In this document: piece after piece, positions 1-6,800 of the stretch | How positions within the stretch are numbered: position 1 is the stretch's first letter | How the letters are laid out: each line of letters starts with the position of its first letter | Virus record (IMG/VR): IMGVR_UViG_3300029448_000111 | Location: 1,121-22,702 of that record | Source: a virus | Length of the DNA: 21,582 nucleotides | Reading direction: 5' to 3' (one strand) | Notes under the pieces: model-generated | Database searches by the model: none | The model's input: only the letters and a program-made list of their open reading frames with translations | What the model was told of the DNA's origin: nothing | Position numbers and translations under genes: made by a program

Positions 1-177
1 ATTGATTGGGAAAATGATATTTACTATTATCAACCATCATTTGATGACATTATGTCACGTATAATGGAATTAGATCCATTTTCTAAAGTATATACAGATG
101 ACATAGAGGAATACTTTCCTGAATACGAAATTGAAGATTGGATTAACAATAACGAAGATACAGATGAAGACTATTAA
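1..177 (+). CDS. C-terminal end of an unidentified acidic protein (5' truncated by window edge)
   Basis: Frame 1 is open from the first base to a TAA at 175-177 and gives 58 residues beginning IDWENDIYYY. The fragment is strongly acidic and aromatic, with a Tyr/Asp/Glu-rich tail ending NNNEDTDEDY. The start lies outside the window. The next gene starts inside it with a 14-base overlap, the same overlap seen at several later junctions, which supports this frame as a real gene. I do not recognise a family. Confidence 0.55.
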   Translation: MDWENDIYYYQPSFDDIMSRIMELDPFSKVYTDDIEEYFPEYEIEDWINNNEDTDEDY

Positions 178-334
178 AATTAGAAATTTAAAAACAAATA
201 AAATGATTGAAATGAAGCCTTATTTAATTGGTGACATACCGAATAGCTTTAATAAATATAAAGACATATACTTTAATAAAAACGGTATAACTTATATTGA
301 GAAAAAAGAATCTTTTTGGGATGCCATTAGCTAA
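164..334 (+). CDS. small hypothetical basic protein, 56 aa
   Basis: The frame contains an earlier ATG at 131. The ATG at 164 is preferred because it gives a 14-base overlap with the upstream stop, like the junctions at 321 and 762. The 56-residue product (MKTIKIRNLKTNKM...) is Lys/Ile/Asn-rich with a short predicted beta pattern at the N terminus (TIKIRN) and again near residues 40-45 (GITYIE). No membrane segment, signal peptide or known motif is visible. It belongs to the early cluster of small phage genes, and its function is unknown. Confidence 0.5.
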   Translation: MKTIKIRNLKTNKMIEMKPYLIGDIPNSFNKYKDIYFNKNGITYIEKKESFWDAIS

Positions 335-482
335 AGTAATTGTAGATAATGATATGTATTTAATAAATACAGACACTCCAATTGATTTTCAAGAAAAATT
401 AATTAACCACATAATAAATCAATACCCACCAAATACTTTGTGGGAATATTTTGAAACTGTAGAAATAAATGATGTAATATGA
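321..482 (+). CDS. small hypothetical protein, 53 aa
   Basis: An upstream ATG exists at 297. The ATG at 321 (MPLAKVIVDN) is preferred because it again overlaps the preceding stop by 14 bases. The product is 53 residues, acidic at its C terminus (WEYFETVEINDVI), with a beta-like start (AKVIVDNDMYLIN) and a helical middle. The stop overlaps the next start as ATGA, which indicates translational coupling. I do not recognise the family. Confidence 0.5.
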   Translation: MPLAKVIVDNDMYLINTDTPIDFQEKLINHIINQYPPNTLWEYFETVEINDVI

Positions 483-775
483 CAAGTGATCAACTTAATA
501 AGCTTGCTGATTTAATAAGTGATAAAATAATAACTTATTTAGATCATCAATTTAATATTGAACCTGTTAAAGAAATTGGTCCTCAAGAATTTTTTCATCA
601 TTCTTTAGACACTTTTGGGAATATTAAAAATATTGATAAAAAAACATTAATCGCAACACAACTTCAACAGCTTGAAGCAACAAGAGATGAATTACTAGAA
701 CAAGAAAAATATGAATTACTATCTGAATTAAAAGAAATATATGACAAACTTAAAAAAGAATATGATGAACTTTAA
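479..775 (+). CDS. coiled-coil hypothetical protein, 98 aa
   Basis: It starts with an ATGA overlap on the preceding stop. The 98-residue product has an N-terminal helix (DQLNKLADLISDKII), a linker with several His and Phe residues at about 40-48 (EFFHHSLDTF), and a C-terminal half (about 58-98) that is almost entirely charged heptad-like coiled coil (LEQEKYELLSELKEIYDKL). This suggests an oligomer or a partner-binding protein. No catalytic motif is seen. It sits immediately upstream of the DNA ligase, whose start lies inside its last codons, so the two are probably co-translated. Confidence 0.6.
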   Translation: MTSDQLNKLADLISDKIITYLDHQFNIEPVKEIGPQEFFHHSLDTFGNIKNIDKKTLIATQLQQLEATRDELLEQEKYELLSELKEIYDKLKKEYDEL

Positions 776-1628
776 ACCAATGCTAGCGCACCCGGTATCA
801 AAAAAAATTAAATATGACCAAACACTATTTATTCAGCCAAAGCTGGACGGAGTTAGATGCTATATTACAGCAGACGGCGCATTCAGCCGCAACAACAAGC
901 AGTTCCACAATTGTAAGCATATACTCACTGAGCTTAAACCACTCTTTGCTAGCAATCCTTACCTTATTCTTGATGGCGAGCTTTACAATCATAAGTTTAA
1001 AAACAATTTTAACAAAATAATTTCTCTTGTACGTAAGCAAAAACCTACACAACAAGATAAATTTGAATCTGCAAGTTATTTGCAATTTCATTGCTACGAT
1101 TTGTTTTCTGATTATGTAGATCCTGAACCTGCAAATTCATTTGCTAATCTAAAATTTATTGATCGTACACTTGCTATTACAAGCTTTAAAAGTAAATACA
1201 ACCTTAAGTTTACCCATGAGGTTGATACCAAAGTAGTATTTAATAATAAACAACTAAACGAACAACATGGACAAAACAAAGCAAACGGCTACGAGGGCTC
1301 AATGCTTAGAACAAACAGCTTATATGAACAAAAACGAAGTTACACATTACAAAAAATTAAAGACTGGTCGGATACCGAGATCACAATCACTGATTATATT
1401 GAAGGCAAAGGCAAATTCAAAAATGGCCTTGGCAAATTCATCGGTGTTGATTCAGACAATCGAATAGTTGAAGTACCTTGGCCATCACTTACAATACTTG
1501 ATCGTCAAGGTATATGGCACAACAGAGCAGCTTATATTGGCAAACAACTAACCTTTGAGTATTTCGAACGCACGCCATCGGGTGCATATCGTTTTCCTCG
1601 AGCTAAAGCAATGCGCAGTTATGAGTAA
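762..1628 (+). CDS. lig: ATP-dependent DNA ligase
   Basis: The product seals nicks in duplex DNA using ATP. Numbering from the ATG at 762 (288 aa), the adenylated lysine motif KLDGVR is at 27-32, motif III LILDGEL at 68-74, motif IV YEGSMLR at 177-183 and motif V LQKIK at 196-200. These form the adenylation domain. A short OB-fold domain follows (about 203-288), with IEGKGKF and the ending FERTPSGAYRFP. The length is typical of minimal phage or T7-type ligases. Tandem ATGs at 762 and 765 are both possible starts; ATG 741 is less likely. It overlaps the upstream gene by 14 bases. Codon use is less AT-biased than the neighbours (more CTT, AAC, GGC), which may reflect separate acquisition. It likely joins Okazaki fragments and repairs nicks beside the primase-helicase and recombination genes. 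Confidence 0.93.
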   Translation: MMNFKPMLAHPVSKKIKYDQTLFIQPKLDGVRCYITADGAFSRNNKQFHNCKHILTELKPLFASNPYLILDGELYNHKFKNNFNKIISLVRKQKPTQQDKFESASYLQFHCYDLFSDYVDPEPANSFANLKFIDRTLAITSFKSKYNLKFTHEVDTKVVFNNKQLNEQHGQNKANGYEGSMLRTNSLYEQKRSYTLQKIKDWSDTEITITDYIEGKGKFKNGLGKFIGVDSDNRIVEVPWPSLTILDRQGIWHNRAAYIGKQLTFEYFERTPSGAYRFPRAKAMRSYE

Positions 1629-1707
1629 ACTTATCTGGGAATTATATAACACAAATCAAATTAGCGAAGAAGTCGCACACACATTATTAGACAAATTATA
1701 TGAGTAA
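1621..1707 (+). CDS. microprotein, 28 aa
   Basis: A short frame starts at ATG 1621, overlapping the ligase stop by 8 bases, and ends TAA at 1705-1707. The product begins MSKLIWELYNTN, ends LLDKLYE, and looks like one or two amphipathic helices. No family is recognised. Support is positional only: without it there would be a gap in an otherwise gapless gene chain, and its end overlaps the next start by 8 bases, as its own start does with the ligase. Confidence 0.4.
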   Translation: MSKLIWELYNTNQISEEVAHTLLDKLYE

Positions 1708-1810
1708 AAAATTATACAAACATTTGCTATACACGAACTATAACGGGATAGTACAGAAAATTAAAACAGAAAAAAATGAACTTAAAAATAAAAAGAAGGC
1801 AAGATCATAA
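1700..1810 (+). CDS. basic microprotein, 36 aa
   Basis: ATG 1700 to TAA 1808-1810. The product (MSKKLYKHLLYTNYNG, then KKARS at the end) is very lysine-rich and could bind nucleic acid, but no motif is present. It overlaps the preceding microprotein by 8 bases and the following one by 35. The short length and A-rich composition mean a chance frame is possible. The chain of regular overlaps is the main support. Confidence 0.38.
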   Translation: MSKKLYKHLLYTNYNGIVQKIKTEKNELKNKKKARS

Positions 1811-1967
1811 AAATTATATTTTTGATAATATATATAGATTGCGCAGAGAAATAATAAATGACGTTTTAGTGGGCACTAGAAAAGAAAAAATGCCTATAAA
1901 AATGTTAAAACATAAAGCGGGTTTAATATTAAAATATAGTAGACGACTAAAACTATTACATATATGA
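1776..1967 (+). CDS. small basic hypothetical protein, 63 aa
   Basis: A 63-residue product, strongly basic (MNLKIKRRQDHKNY), with alternating Arg/Lys and Ile/Leu that suggests amphipathic helices (IYRLRREIINDVL; KMLKHKAGLILKYSRRLKLL). The stop overlaps the start of the sigma-like gene as ATGA at 1964-1967, which implies coupling. It could be a nucleic-acid-binding or sigma-partner protein, but that is only suggested by charge and position. The start at 1776 overlaps the previous frame by 35 bases; later ATGs (for example the codon for MPIKML) are possible. Confidence 0.5.
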   Translation: MNLKIKRRQDHKNYIFDNIYRLRREIINDVLVGTRKEKMPIKMLKHKAGLILKYSRRLKLLHI

Positions 1968-2695
1968 AATGGTACAGCCACCCAACTTATAAGTCTCACT
2001 TAAATCAAATGAAATCATTCAAGTCCGTAGACAATATAAAAAGTCCTTATATTGAATGGCCTAGATCTTTAGCTAATTCATTTAATAGAGCTTACTCAAG
2101 AATTGGTATACTGGATTTAAATGATTTATTGCAAGAGGGATATTGTAGTTTTTATAGAGCATGGAAAAAATTAGACTGGGAGTTAATAGGGAAGTCCATT
2201 CCTGAAGAGCGTAACGGTATAATAATCAACTATTTAAAAATAAATATTAAAAATGGTATTAAAAGAGCCATTGCAAAAGATAGAGACACTATAAGGATTC
2301 CTGAAGCTTATTATAATTTAAGACCTCACGGTGATGCTTATGACGGTAAATACGATGCTAACTATCAAATTGATATCTTTTTAACTAGAACATTTTCATC
2401 TTTTTTTAACTCTGATTACTTAGACATTGTAGATCAAACACCTGATTTTAATAATGAGCAATTAAATTTATTACTTAATGATGTATTTAATAAATTTTTG
2501 ACTACCTTTGAAAGAGAAGTTATTAAAAGATCTTTTGGTATTGATGAACCTTATGATAAACCTCAAAGCATTAAAAAAATAGCTGAATGGTTTAATAAAT
2601 CACCCGTGTGGATTAAAAAAACTAAAGCGCGAGCTTTACTCAAACTTAAAGACGAAGAAATAACTCAAATAATAAACAATTTTTTAGAAAAATGA
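1964..2695 (+). CDS. sigma-70 family RNA polymerase sigma factor (phage-encoded)
   Basis: The 243-residue product has the layout of a small sigma factor. Region 2-like sequence is at about 51-72 (LDLNDLLQEGYCSFYRAW, then a KLDW turn), equivalent to the core-binding and -10 recognition helices (D-L-x-Q-E-G). A start-of-region-3 IRIPEAYY stretch is at 110-117. A divergent acidic linker follows at 120-165. Region 4 (about 170-230) contains a helix-turn-helix at 202-226 (IKKIAEWFNKSPVWIKKTKA). The family binds host core RNA polymerase and selects promoters. By analogy with T4 gp55 and similar factors, this one probably directs middle or late phage transcription (inference). It is coupled to the gene before it, and the longest A/T-only gap of the plus strand follows it. 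Confidence 0.8.
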   Translation: MKWYSHPTYKSHLNQMKSFKSVDNIKSPYIEWPRSLANSFNRAYSRIGILDLNDLLQEGYCSFYRAWKKLDWELIGKSIPEERNGIIINYLKINIKNGIKRAIAKDRDTIRIPEAYYNLRPHGDAYDGKYDANYQIDIFLTRTFSSFFNSDYLDIVDQTPDFNNEQLNLLLNDVFNKFLTTFEREVIKRSFGIDEPYDKPQSIKKIAEWFNKSPVWIKKTKARALLKLKDEEITQIINNFLEK

Positions 2696-2734
2696 TATAC
2701 TTTTTTATATTTTTATGTAATAAATATTATAGCT
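2696..2734 (+). promoter_or_regulatory. A/T-rich intergenic leader, possible promoter
   Basis: At 39 bases this is the longest gap between plus-strand genes. It is nearly pure A/T, with TTTTTATG followed by AATAAATATTATAGCT just before the ATG at 2735. The TATTAT hexamer could serve as a -10 element, but no convincing -35 is seen and there is no Shine-Dalgarno site. Its position right after the sigma gene and before the recombination module makes it a natural place for a new transcription start. The call is weak. Confidence 0.22.
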
Positions 2735-3001
2735 ATGAATACTAAATTATATGACATTGAAGATGATATAATAGATAGAGGCGATGCCACTAATATGGAC
2801 GAAGCTTTAGACTATTATAATATAGAGCGCATTTATCAACATGATAAAAACACACATGATAAACTAAACGATTTTAATATCAGGGTAGAATCTGATTATT
2901 ATAATTCTTATTATATTAATGGTAGCTTCACTACCAAAACAATTAAATTAAATAACAAATTATATCACAAATTAAATGACAACAGCAGAAAAATTAAGTA
3001 A
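2735..3001 (+). CDS. hypothetical protein, 88 aa
   Basis: An 88-residue acidic, Tyr/Asp/Asn-rich product (MNTKLYDIEDDIIDRGDATN). The MDEALDYYNIERIYQ stretch is probably helical, and the C-terminal part becomes basic with YYINGSFTTKTIKLN, probably a beta hairpin. No known motif. It is the first gene after the 39-base gap, and its last 26 bases contain the start of the ERF gene, so it may be the leader gene of the recombination operon. Function unknown. Confidence 0.55.
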   Translation: MNTKLYDIEDDIIDRGDATNMDEALDYYNIERIYQHDKNTHDKLNDFNIRVESDYYNSYYINGSFTTKTIKLNNKLYHKLNDNSRKIK

Positions 3002-3503
3002 CATTCAAGTAGAATTTAAAGCTAAAAAGTCTAGGTTTAATTCTTTTGGAAAATATAACTTCAGATCAGCTGAGGATATACTAGAAGCATTGAAACCTAT
3101 TAACAAAAAATACAGAGTATATTTTACGGTAAACGAAACGTTTATTCAAGCTGAATTGCCTGTAATAGAAACAACCGCCACTATGTTTGATATAGATGAC
3201 AACTCTAAAATTGCGGCAAAAGCTATTGTAGCAGTTGATTTAAATCAAAAAGGTATGGCAACACCCCAACAGTTTGGGAGCGCTTCTAGCTACGCTAAAA
3301 AATATGCGCTAGGTAATCTATTATTAATAGATGATACTGCAGATGCGGACGCTACAAATGATCATGGGAAGCTAAAGCCAAAGATCAGTTCTAACAATAT
3401 TGACAAAGCTAAAAAGTTTTTAGATAATGGAGGATTATTAAAAACTTTACAAGATAAATATGATATAGAACCTACTGCATTAAAACAATTACAGAATGGA
3501 TAA
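2976..3503 (+). CDS. erf: ERF-family single-strand DNA annealing protein
   Basis: ERF proteins (P22 Erf) bind ssDNA and anneal complementary strands in phage recombination and genome circularisation or repair. The 175-residue product begins MTTAEKLSNIQVEFKAKKSR and keeps the family signature near residues 97-125: FGSASSYAKKYALGNLLLID followed by DTADADATN. The YNFRSAEDILEALKP stretch at about 27-42 also fits. After residue 130 a poorly conserved tail follows, where other ERF proteins carry a variable C terminus. It overlaps the upstream gene by 26 bases and the exonuclease by 8, the usual annealase-exonuclease pairing of phage recombination systems. Confidence 0.88.
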   Translation: MTTAEKLSNIQVEFKAKKSRFNSFGKYNFRSAEDILEALKPINKKYRVYFTVNETFIQAELPVIETTATMFDIDDNSKIAAKAIVAVDLNQKGMATPQQFGSASSYAKKYALGNLLLIDDTADADATNDHGKLKPKISSNNIDKAKKFLDNGGLLKTLQDKYDIEPTALKQLQNG

Positions 3504-4227
3504 ACAAGAGATATTAAATAAACTACGAGATGACGAAAATTATTACGGTGATTTTGGAAAACAGTTTTTAAGCAATTCTGACATTTCGTCGTTATTAAAT
3601 AACCCTCTTGATTTCAAGAAGCAATTATCTCCATCACCGGCATTGGTCATAGGAGGCTACTTCCATACATGCATACTGGAGCCACACAAGCTTGATAAGT
3701 TTAAAATAATTAAATCTAGTACAAGGAATACAAAAGTATATAAAGAATTATCTGACGGCGATATTTGTTTATTAGAACATGAAGCAGATAATATACAACT
3801 AATGCGAGAAAAAGCTTTAGGTAATGATTTGTTTAAAGATTTAATTCAAGAAGGAGACGTTGAATATGAAGTTCCTGGACTTATTGAGCTTGAAGGTTTA
3901 CAGTGGAAAGGTAAAGCAGATATTATTAATAAATCTCATCAACTTGTAGTTGATTTAAAAACAACTAACAATATAAATTCATTTCAAAATAGCGCTCATA
4001 AATATAATTATGACAGCCAGGCTTATATATATTCTAAAATGTTTGGTTATGAATTAATATTTTTAGTTATTGATAAAAACACACGACAACTTGGATTGTT
4101 CGATTGTTCAGATAGATTTTTAGATTCTGGTCAAAACAAAGTTGCAAGAGCAGCCCAAGCCTATAACGAATTTTTCGTTAATGAAGACATTGACATAGGT
4201 CAATATTATATTTCTAAAACACTTTAA
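3496..4227 (+). CDS. RecE-like PD-(D/E)XK exonuclease (DUF3799 type)
   Basis: This enzyme likely resects dsDNA 5' ends to make ssDNA for the adjacent ERF annealing protein. The 243-residue product shows LSNSDISSLLNNP at 25-37, a GGYFHTCILEP motif at 53-63 (His57), the nuclease core WKGKADII (Asp142) and VVDLKTT (Asp153, Lys155), and a QAYIYSKMFGY motif (Gln175, Tyr178). These match the Cas4/RecB-like exonuclease fold of E. coli RecE and related phage PDDEXK proteins. It overlaps erf by 8 bases. An A/T-only 15-base gap follows, so this gene ends a tightly coupled sub-operon. Exonuclease rather than endonuclease action is inferred from the ERF partner. Confidence 0.85.
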   Translation: MDKQEILNKLRDDENYYGDFGKQFLSNSDISSLLNNPLDFKKQLSPSPALVIGGYFHTCILEPHKLDKFKIIKSSTRNTKVYKELSDGDICLLEHEADNIQLMREKALGNDLFKDLIQEGDVEYEVPGLIELEGLQWKGKADIINKSHQLVVDLKTTNNINSFQNSAHKYNYDSQAYIYSKMFGYELIFLVIDKNTRQLGLFDCSDRFLDSGQNKVARAAQAYNEFFVNEDIDIGQYYISKTL

Positions 4228-4242
4228 TTTAAATTTAATTTT

Positions 4243-4407
4243 ATGAGAACAAAAAAGAAAATTTGTGATGTTACTGGAATCGAAACAAAACCAGCTAATT
4301 TTTATGCAAACCAATCGCATGTAAAAGCAGTTGATAATATGAGAAGATTAACAGGGGCAAATAAATCACAGCTTAAAAGAATGTTTAACCAATTAGCTAC
4401 ATACTAA
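4243..4407 (+). CDS. small basic hypothetical protein, 54 aa
   Basis: ATG 4243 follows a 15-base leader of only A and T (4228-4242), and the frame ends TAA at 4405-4407, overlapping the SSB start by one base (TAATG). The product begins MRTKKKICDVTGIETKPANF and is basic, with a C-terminal helical stretch (ANKSQLKRMFNQLATY) that looks nucleic-acid-binding. No motif is recognised. Coupling to the SSB-like gene suggests a role in DNA handling (inference). Confidence 0.55.
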   Translation: MRTKKKICDVTGIETKPANFYANQSHVKAVDNMRRLTGANKSQLKRMFNQLATY

Positions 4408-4736
4408 TGGCAAGTATTATTTCAGCAAACATTGACTTAACTAAAATTGATAAGTCAAAAATTTATGAAGGTAAAAAAGGTAAGTATTATCCGGTAACTA
4501 TTGTTTTAAATGATGAACCTGGCCAGTATGGCGATTCAGGCTATATTCAAACAGAACAAACTAAAGAGGAAAGAGACGCAAAACAGCCTAAAAGTTATTT
4601 AGGAAATGTTAAAGTTGTATGGACTAACGGAGAAAATGTAACTACAGCAGCCAGAGAAGGTATGCCACAGCAAACTTCTATGCAGACACAGGCTCCTGCT
4701 CCTGCCATGACCTCTGAGCCTGATCTTCCTTTTTAA
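4407..4736 (+). CDS. ssb: SSB-like single-stranded DNA-binding protein
   Basis: A 109-residue product with a beta-rich N-terminal body (ANIDLTKIDKSKIYEGKKGK, then YYPVTIVLNDEP), a central LGNVKVVW strand (about 65-72), and a disordered Gln/Pro/Ala tail ending SEPDLPF. The acidic hydrophobic tip is the hallmark of bacterial and phage SSBs, which use it to recruit repair and replication proteins. Length and layout fit the small OB-fold SSBs of phages. TAATG junctions on both sides couple it to the 54-aa gene before it and the 23-aa frame after it, just ahead of the primase-helicase. The OB fold is inferred, because the sequence is too divergent for a confident family name. Confidence 0.72.
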   Translation: MASIISANIDLTKIDKSKIYEGKKGKYYPVTIVLNDEPGQYGDSGYIQTEQTKEERDAKQPKSYLGNVKVVWTNGENVTTAAREGMPQQTSMQTQAPAPAMTSEPDLPF

Positions 4737-4807
4737 TGAATGAAGATTTCGATTTTATAAGCGTCGAGTATGACGACGATGGAGAAATAACTTTAATTGA
4801 AGACTAA
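4736..4807 (+). CDS. acidic microprotein, 23 aa
   Basis: A frame of 23 codons (MNEDFDFISVEYDDDGEITL, ending IED) starts by TAATG overlap on the ssb stop, and its own stop forms TAATG with the primase-helicase start. About 11 of 23 residues are Asp or Glu, with alternating hydrophobics. It could be a peptide that mimics DNA or the SSB tip, or only a frame that keeps ribosomes moving from ssb to the helicase gene. Exact coupling at both ends argues against chance. Confidence 0.45.
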   Translation: MNEDFDFISVEYDDDGEITLIED

Positions 4808-6516
4808 TGAATACAACTGAGATTAACGGTTTTGAAATTGACGCATTTAATCAGTATGATCTACAGGCTGGGAAAAGAGAGGGTGTATGCCCTCTCTGCT
4901 CTCATACAAGAAAGCCTAAAAATCAAAAAGCTAAATGTGCAATGTACGACTGGGAAAGAGGTCTCGGAACTTGCATGAATTGCAATGAGGTATTTCAATT
5001 ACACACATTTAAAAGACAATCAAATAAATTGAAAGAATATACCAAACCAGAATGGAAAAATAAGACAGACCTTAGTGATAAGGCAATTAAATGGTTTGAG
5101 TCTCGTAGTATTAGTCAAAAAACTTTAGTAAAAATGAAAGTTACTGAAGCTATTGAATATATGCCGCAAACCGGCAAAGAAGAAAATACAATACAATTTA
5201 ATTACTTTATTAATAACGAACTTATAAATATAAAGTATAGAGATGGAAGGAAAAATTTTAAACTGGTTAAAGGGGCCGAAAAGGTTTTCTATAACATTGA
5301 TAACATTATTGATAGTGAATATGTTGTTATTGTGGAAGGGGAGATGGATGTTCTTTCTTTTGTGGAAAGTGGAATCAATTCTGCTATCTCAGTTCCGAAC
5401 GGAGCTACTATTAATAGCGTTAACCTCGATTACTTGGACAGCTGCATTGATTATTTCGAATCAAAAGAAAAAATCATTATCGCAGTTGATCAAGATGAAG
5501 CGGGATTTGCTCTTAAGCAAGAGCTTATTAGAAGACTCGGAGCAGAAAAATGCTTTACGATTGAGCTCGGTGTACACAAAGACGCTAATGAATTTCTTAT
5601 GGAACATGGGCGCAATAGCCTTGCTGATCTTGTTGATAAAGCTAAGCCTGTACCCATTGAAAATGTTGTAACACTAAAAGATATAAATGAAGAGCTAGAA
5701 GAATTCATATATGAAGGATTCAAACCTGGCTACCAAATTGGTTTAAATAATTTTGATAGTATATTTAGTACTTACACAGGGCAATTTATTACTGTAACAG
5801 GTGTACCAAGTAGCGGTAAATCTGATTTTGTGGACAGAATGGTAGTTGGCTATCAAAGAAATTATGGTTGGAAAACTGCATTTGCGTCTCCAGAAAATAA
5901 ACCAACATTTTTACATACGCATAAACTTATACGTAAATTTGGCAATTGGATGCCGAGAGAACAAGATATTGGTACAGATAAATGGAATAATATTATTTCT
6001 GAAGTTAACGATAATTTTTATTTTATTGAGAACGAAAGATACGATTTAGATGCAGTGCTTAGTAAAGGAGCAGAGCTAGTAAAACGCAAGGGCATTAAAT
6101 GTTTAGTTATAGATCCTTATAATAAAGTTAAAATGCAAGGATCTAGTAGTATGAGCATACCTGATGCCACTATGGAATATTTAACTAGAGTTGAAGCTTT
6201 TGCTAAAAAATATGATGTGCTTGTTATAATAGTTGCTCACCCTACTAAAATGTATAAAAAAGATGATGGCACTATTGAAGAACCGAATATGTATAGCATT
6301 AAGGGTGGAGGAGAATGGTATGATGCATCATATCACGGATTGTTGGTACACCGTAATTATCAAAACAAAACAGTTAAAGTAAAGGTTTTGAAAGTAAAGT
6401 TTCAAAATTTAGGTGAAAACCAAGCAGAAGCACATTTTAAATGGGATCATATAAGCGGTGATTATTTACCCGTTGAAGAAACAACAATAGACTCTATGCC
6501 ATGGGAAGTGGATTAA
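4807..6516 (+). CDS. T7 gp4-type DNA primase-helicase
   Basis: The bifunctional replication enzyme makes RNA primers and unwinds the fork. The 569-residue product has an N-terminal zinc-binding domain (CPLC at 28-31 and CMNC at 56-59, with Cys44 between), a TOPRIM primase core (VEGEMD at 176-181; AVDQDEAG at 226-233; KDANEF at 258-263), and a RecA-like DnaB/twinkle helicase domain. The helicase part has Walker A GVPSSGKS (332-339), Walker B CLVID (432-436), a sensor-like IIVAHPTK (474-481) and the final KVKVLKVKFQNLG arm. Length and order match T7 gp4 and phage twinkle homologues. It lies directly after ssb and before nucleotide metabolism genes. No DNA polymerase gene is in the window, so the partner polymerase must lie elsewhere. 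Confidence 0.94.
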   Translation: MNTTEINGFEIDAFNQYDLQAGKREGVCPLCSHTRKPKNQKAKCAMYDWERGLGTCMNCNEVFQLHTFKRQSNKLKEYTKPEWKNKTDLSDKAIKWFESRSISQKTLVKMKVTEAIEYMPQTGKEENTIQFNYFINNELINIKYRDGRKNFKLVKGAEKVFYNIDNIIDSEYVVIVEGEMDVLSFVESGINSAISVPNGATINSVNLDYLDSCIDYFESKEKIIIAVDQDEAGFALKQELIRRLGAEKCFTIELGVHKDANEFLMEHGRNSLADLVDKAKPVPIENVVTLKDINEELEEFIYEGFKPGYQIGLNNFDSIFSTYTGQFITVTGVPSSGKSDFVDRMVVGYQRNYGWKTAFASPENKPTFLHTHKLIRKFGNWMPREQDIGTDKWNNIISEVNDNFYFIENERYDLDAVLSKGAELVKRKGIKCLVIDPYNKVKMQGSSSMSIPDATMEYLTRVEAFAKKYDVLVIIVAHPTKMYKKDDGTIEEPNMYSIKGGGEWYDASYHGLLVHRNYQNKTVKVKVLKVKFQNLGENQAEAHFKWDHISGDYLPVEETTIDSMPWEVD

Positions 6517-6800
6517 AAAAACGTAAAGGCAAACAAAAGAAAACTTTATGTTTCTACGATTTCATCCCAAGTAAAGAGCATATAAAATGGGATGATTATT
6601 GTATTAAGAACAATATTAGAATTAGCCCTAAACCAACGCAGCGTGGGATGGAACCTGAAGAGTGGAGAATTGAAATTAGAGTTGGTCCTTATCAAAAAGG
6701 CGAAAAAGCTTATTTATCTCCTAACGCTTATACAGCGGAAAGTATACACCAAGAATTATATAATATGAAAAAATATTACTATGATAAACGTTCAAGATGA
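6501..6800 (+). CDS. conserved-looking hypothetical phage protein, 99 aa
   Basis: The start at 6501 overlaps the helicase end by 16 bases. The 99-residue product has a very basic N terminus (MGSGLKKRKGKQKKTLCFYD), then a mixed alpha/beta body with WDDYCIKNN, EEWRIEIRVGPYQKGEKAYL and a C-terminal helix ending YYYDKRSR. A hydrophobic strand framed by Trp/Arg (WRIEIRVGPY) suggests a folded domain. No named family is recognised. The last 20 bases contain the start of the ThyA-like gene. Confidence 0.6.
   Translation: MGSGLKKRKGKQKKTLCFYDFIPSKEHIKWDDYCIKNNIRISPKPTQRGMEPEEWRIEIRVGPYQKGEKAYLSPNAYTAESIHQELYNMKKYYYDKRSR

Noticed and set aside
825-1091. Minus-strand frame opposite the ligase
   Set aside because: Cys/Leu-rich antisense product with no start context; the ligase motifs explain the region fully.
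5243-5671. 142-codon hydrophobic frame inside the primase-helicase, looking like a membrane protein
   Set aside because: It is the +2 frame of the TOPRIM region. Reading Glu/Asp/Val-rich coding DNA out of frame gives Leu-rich false membrane segments.
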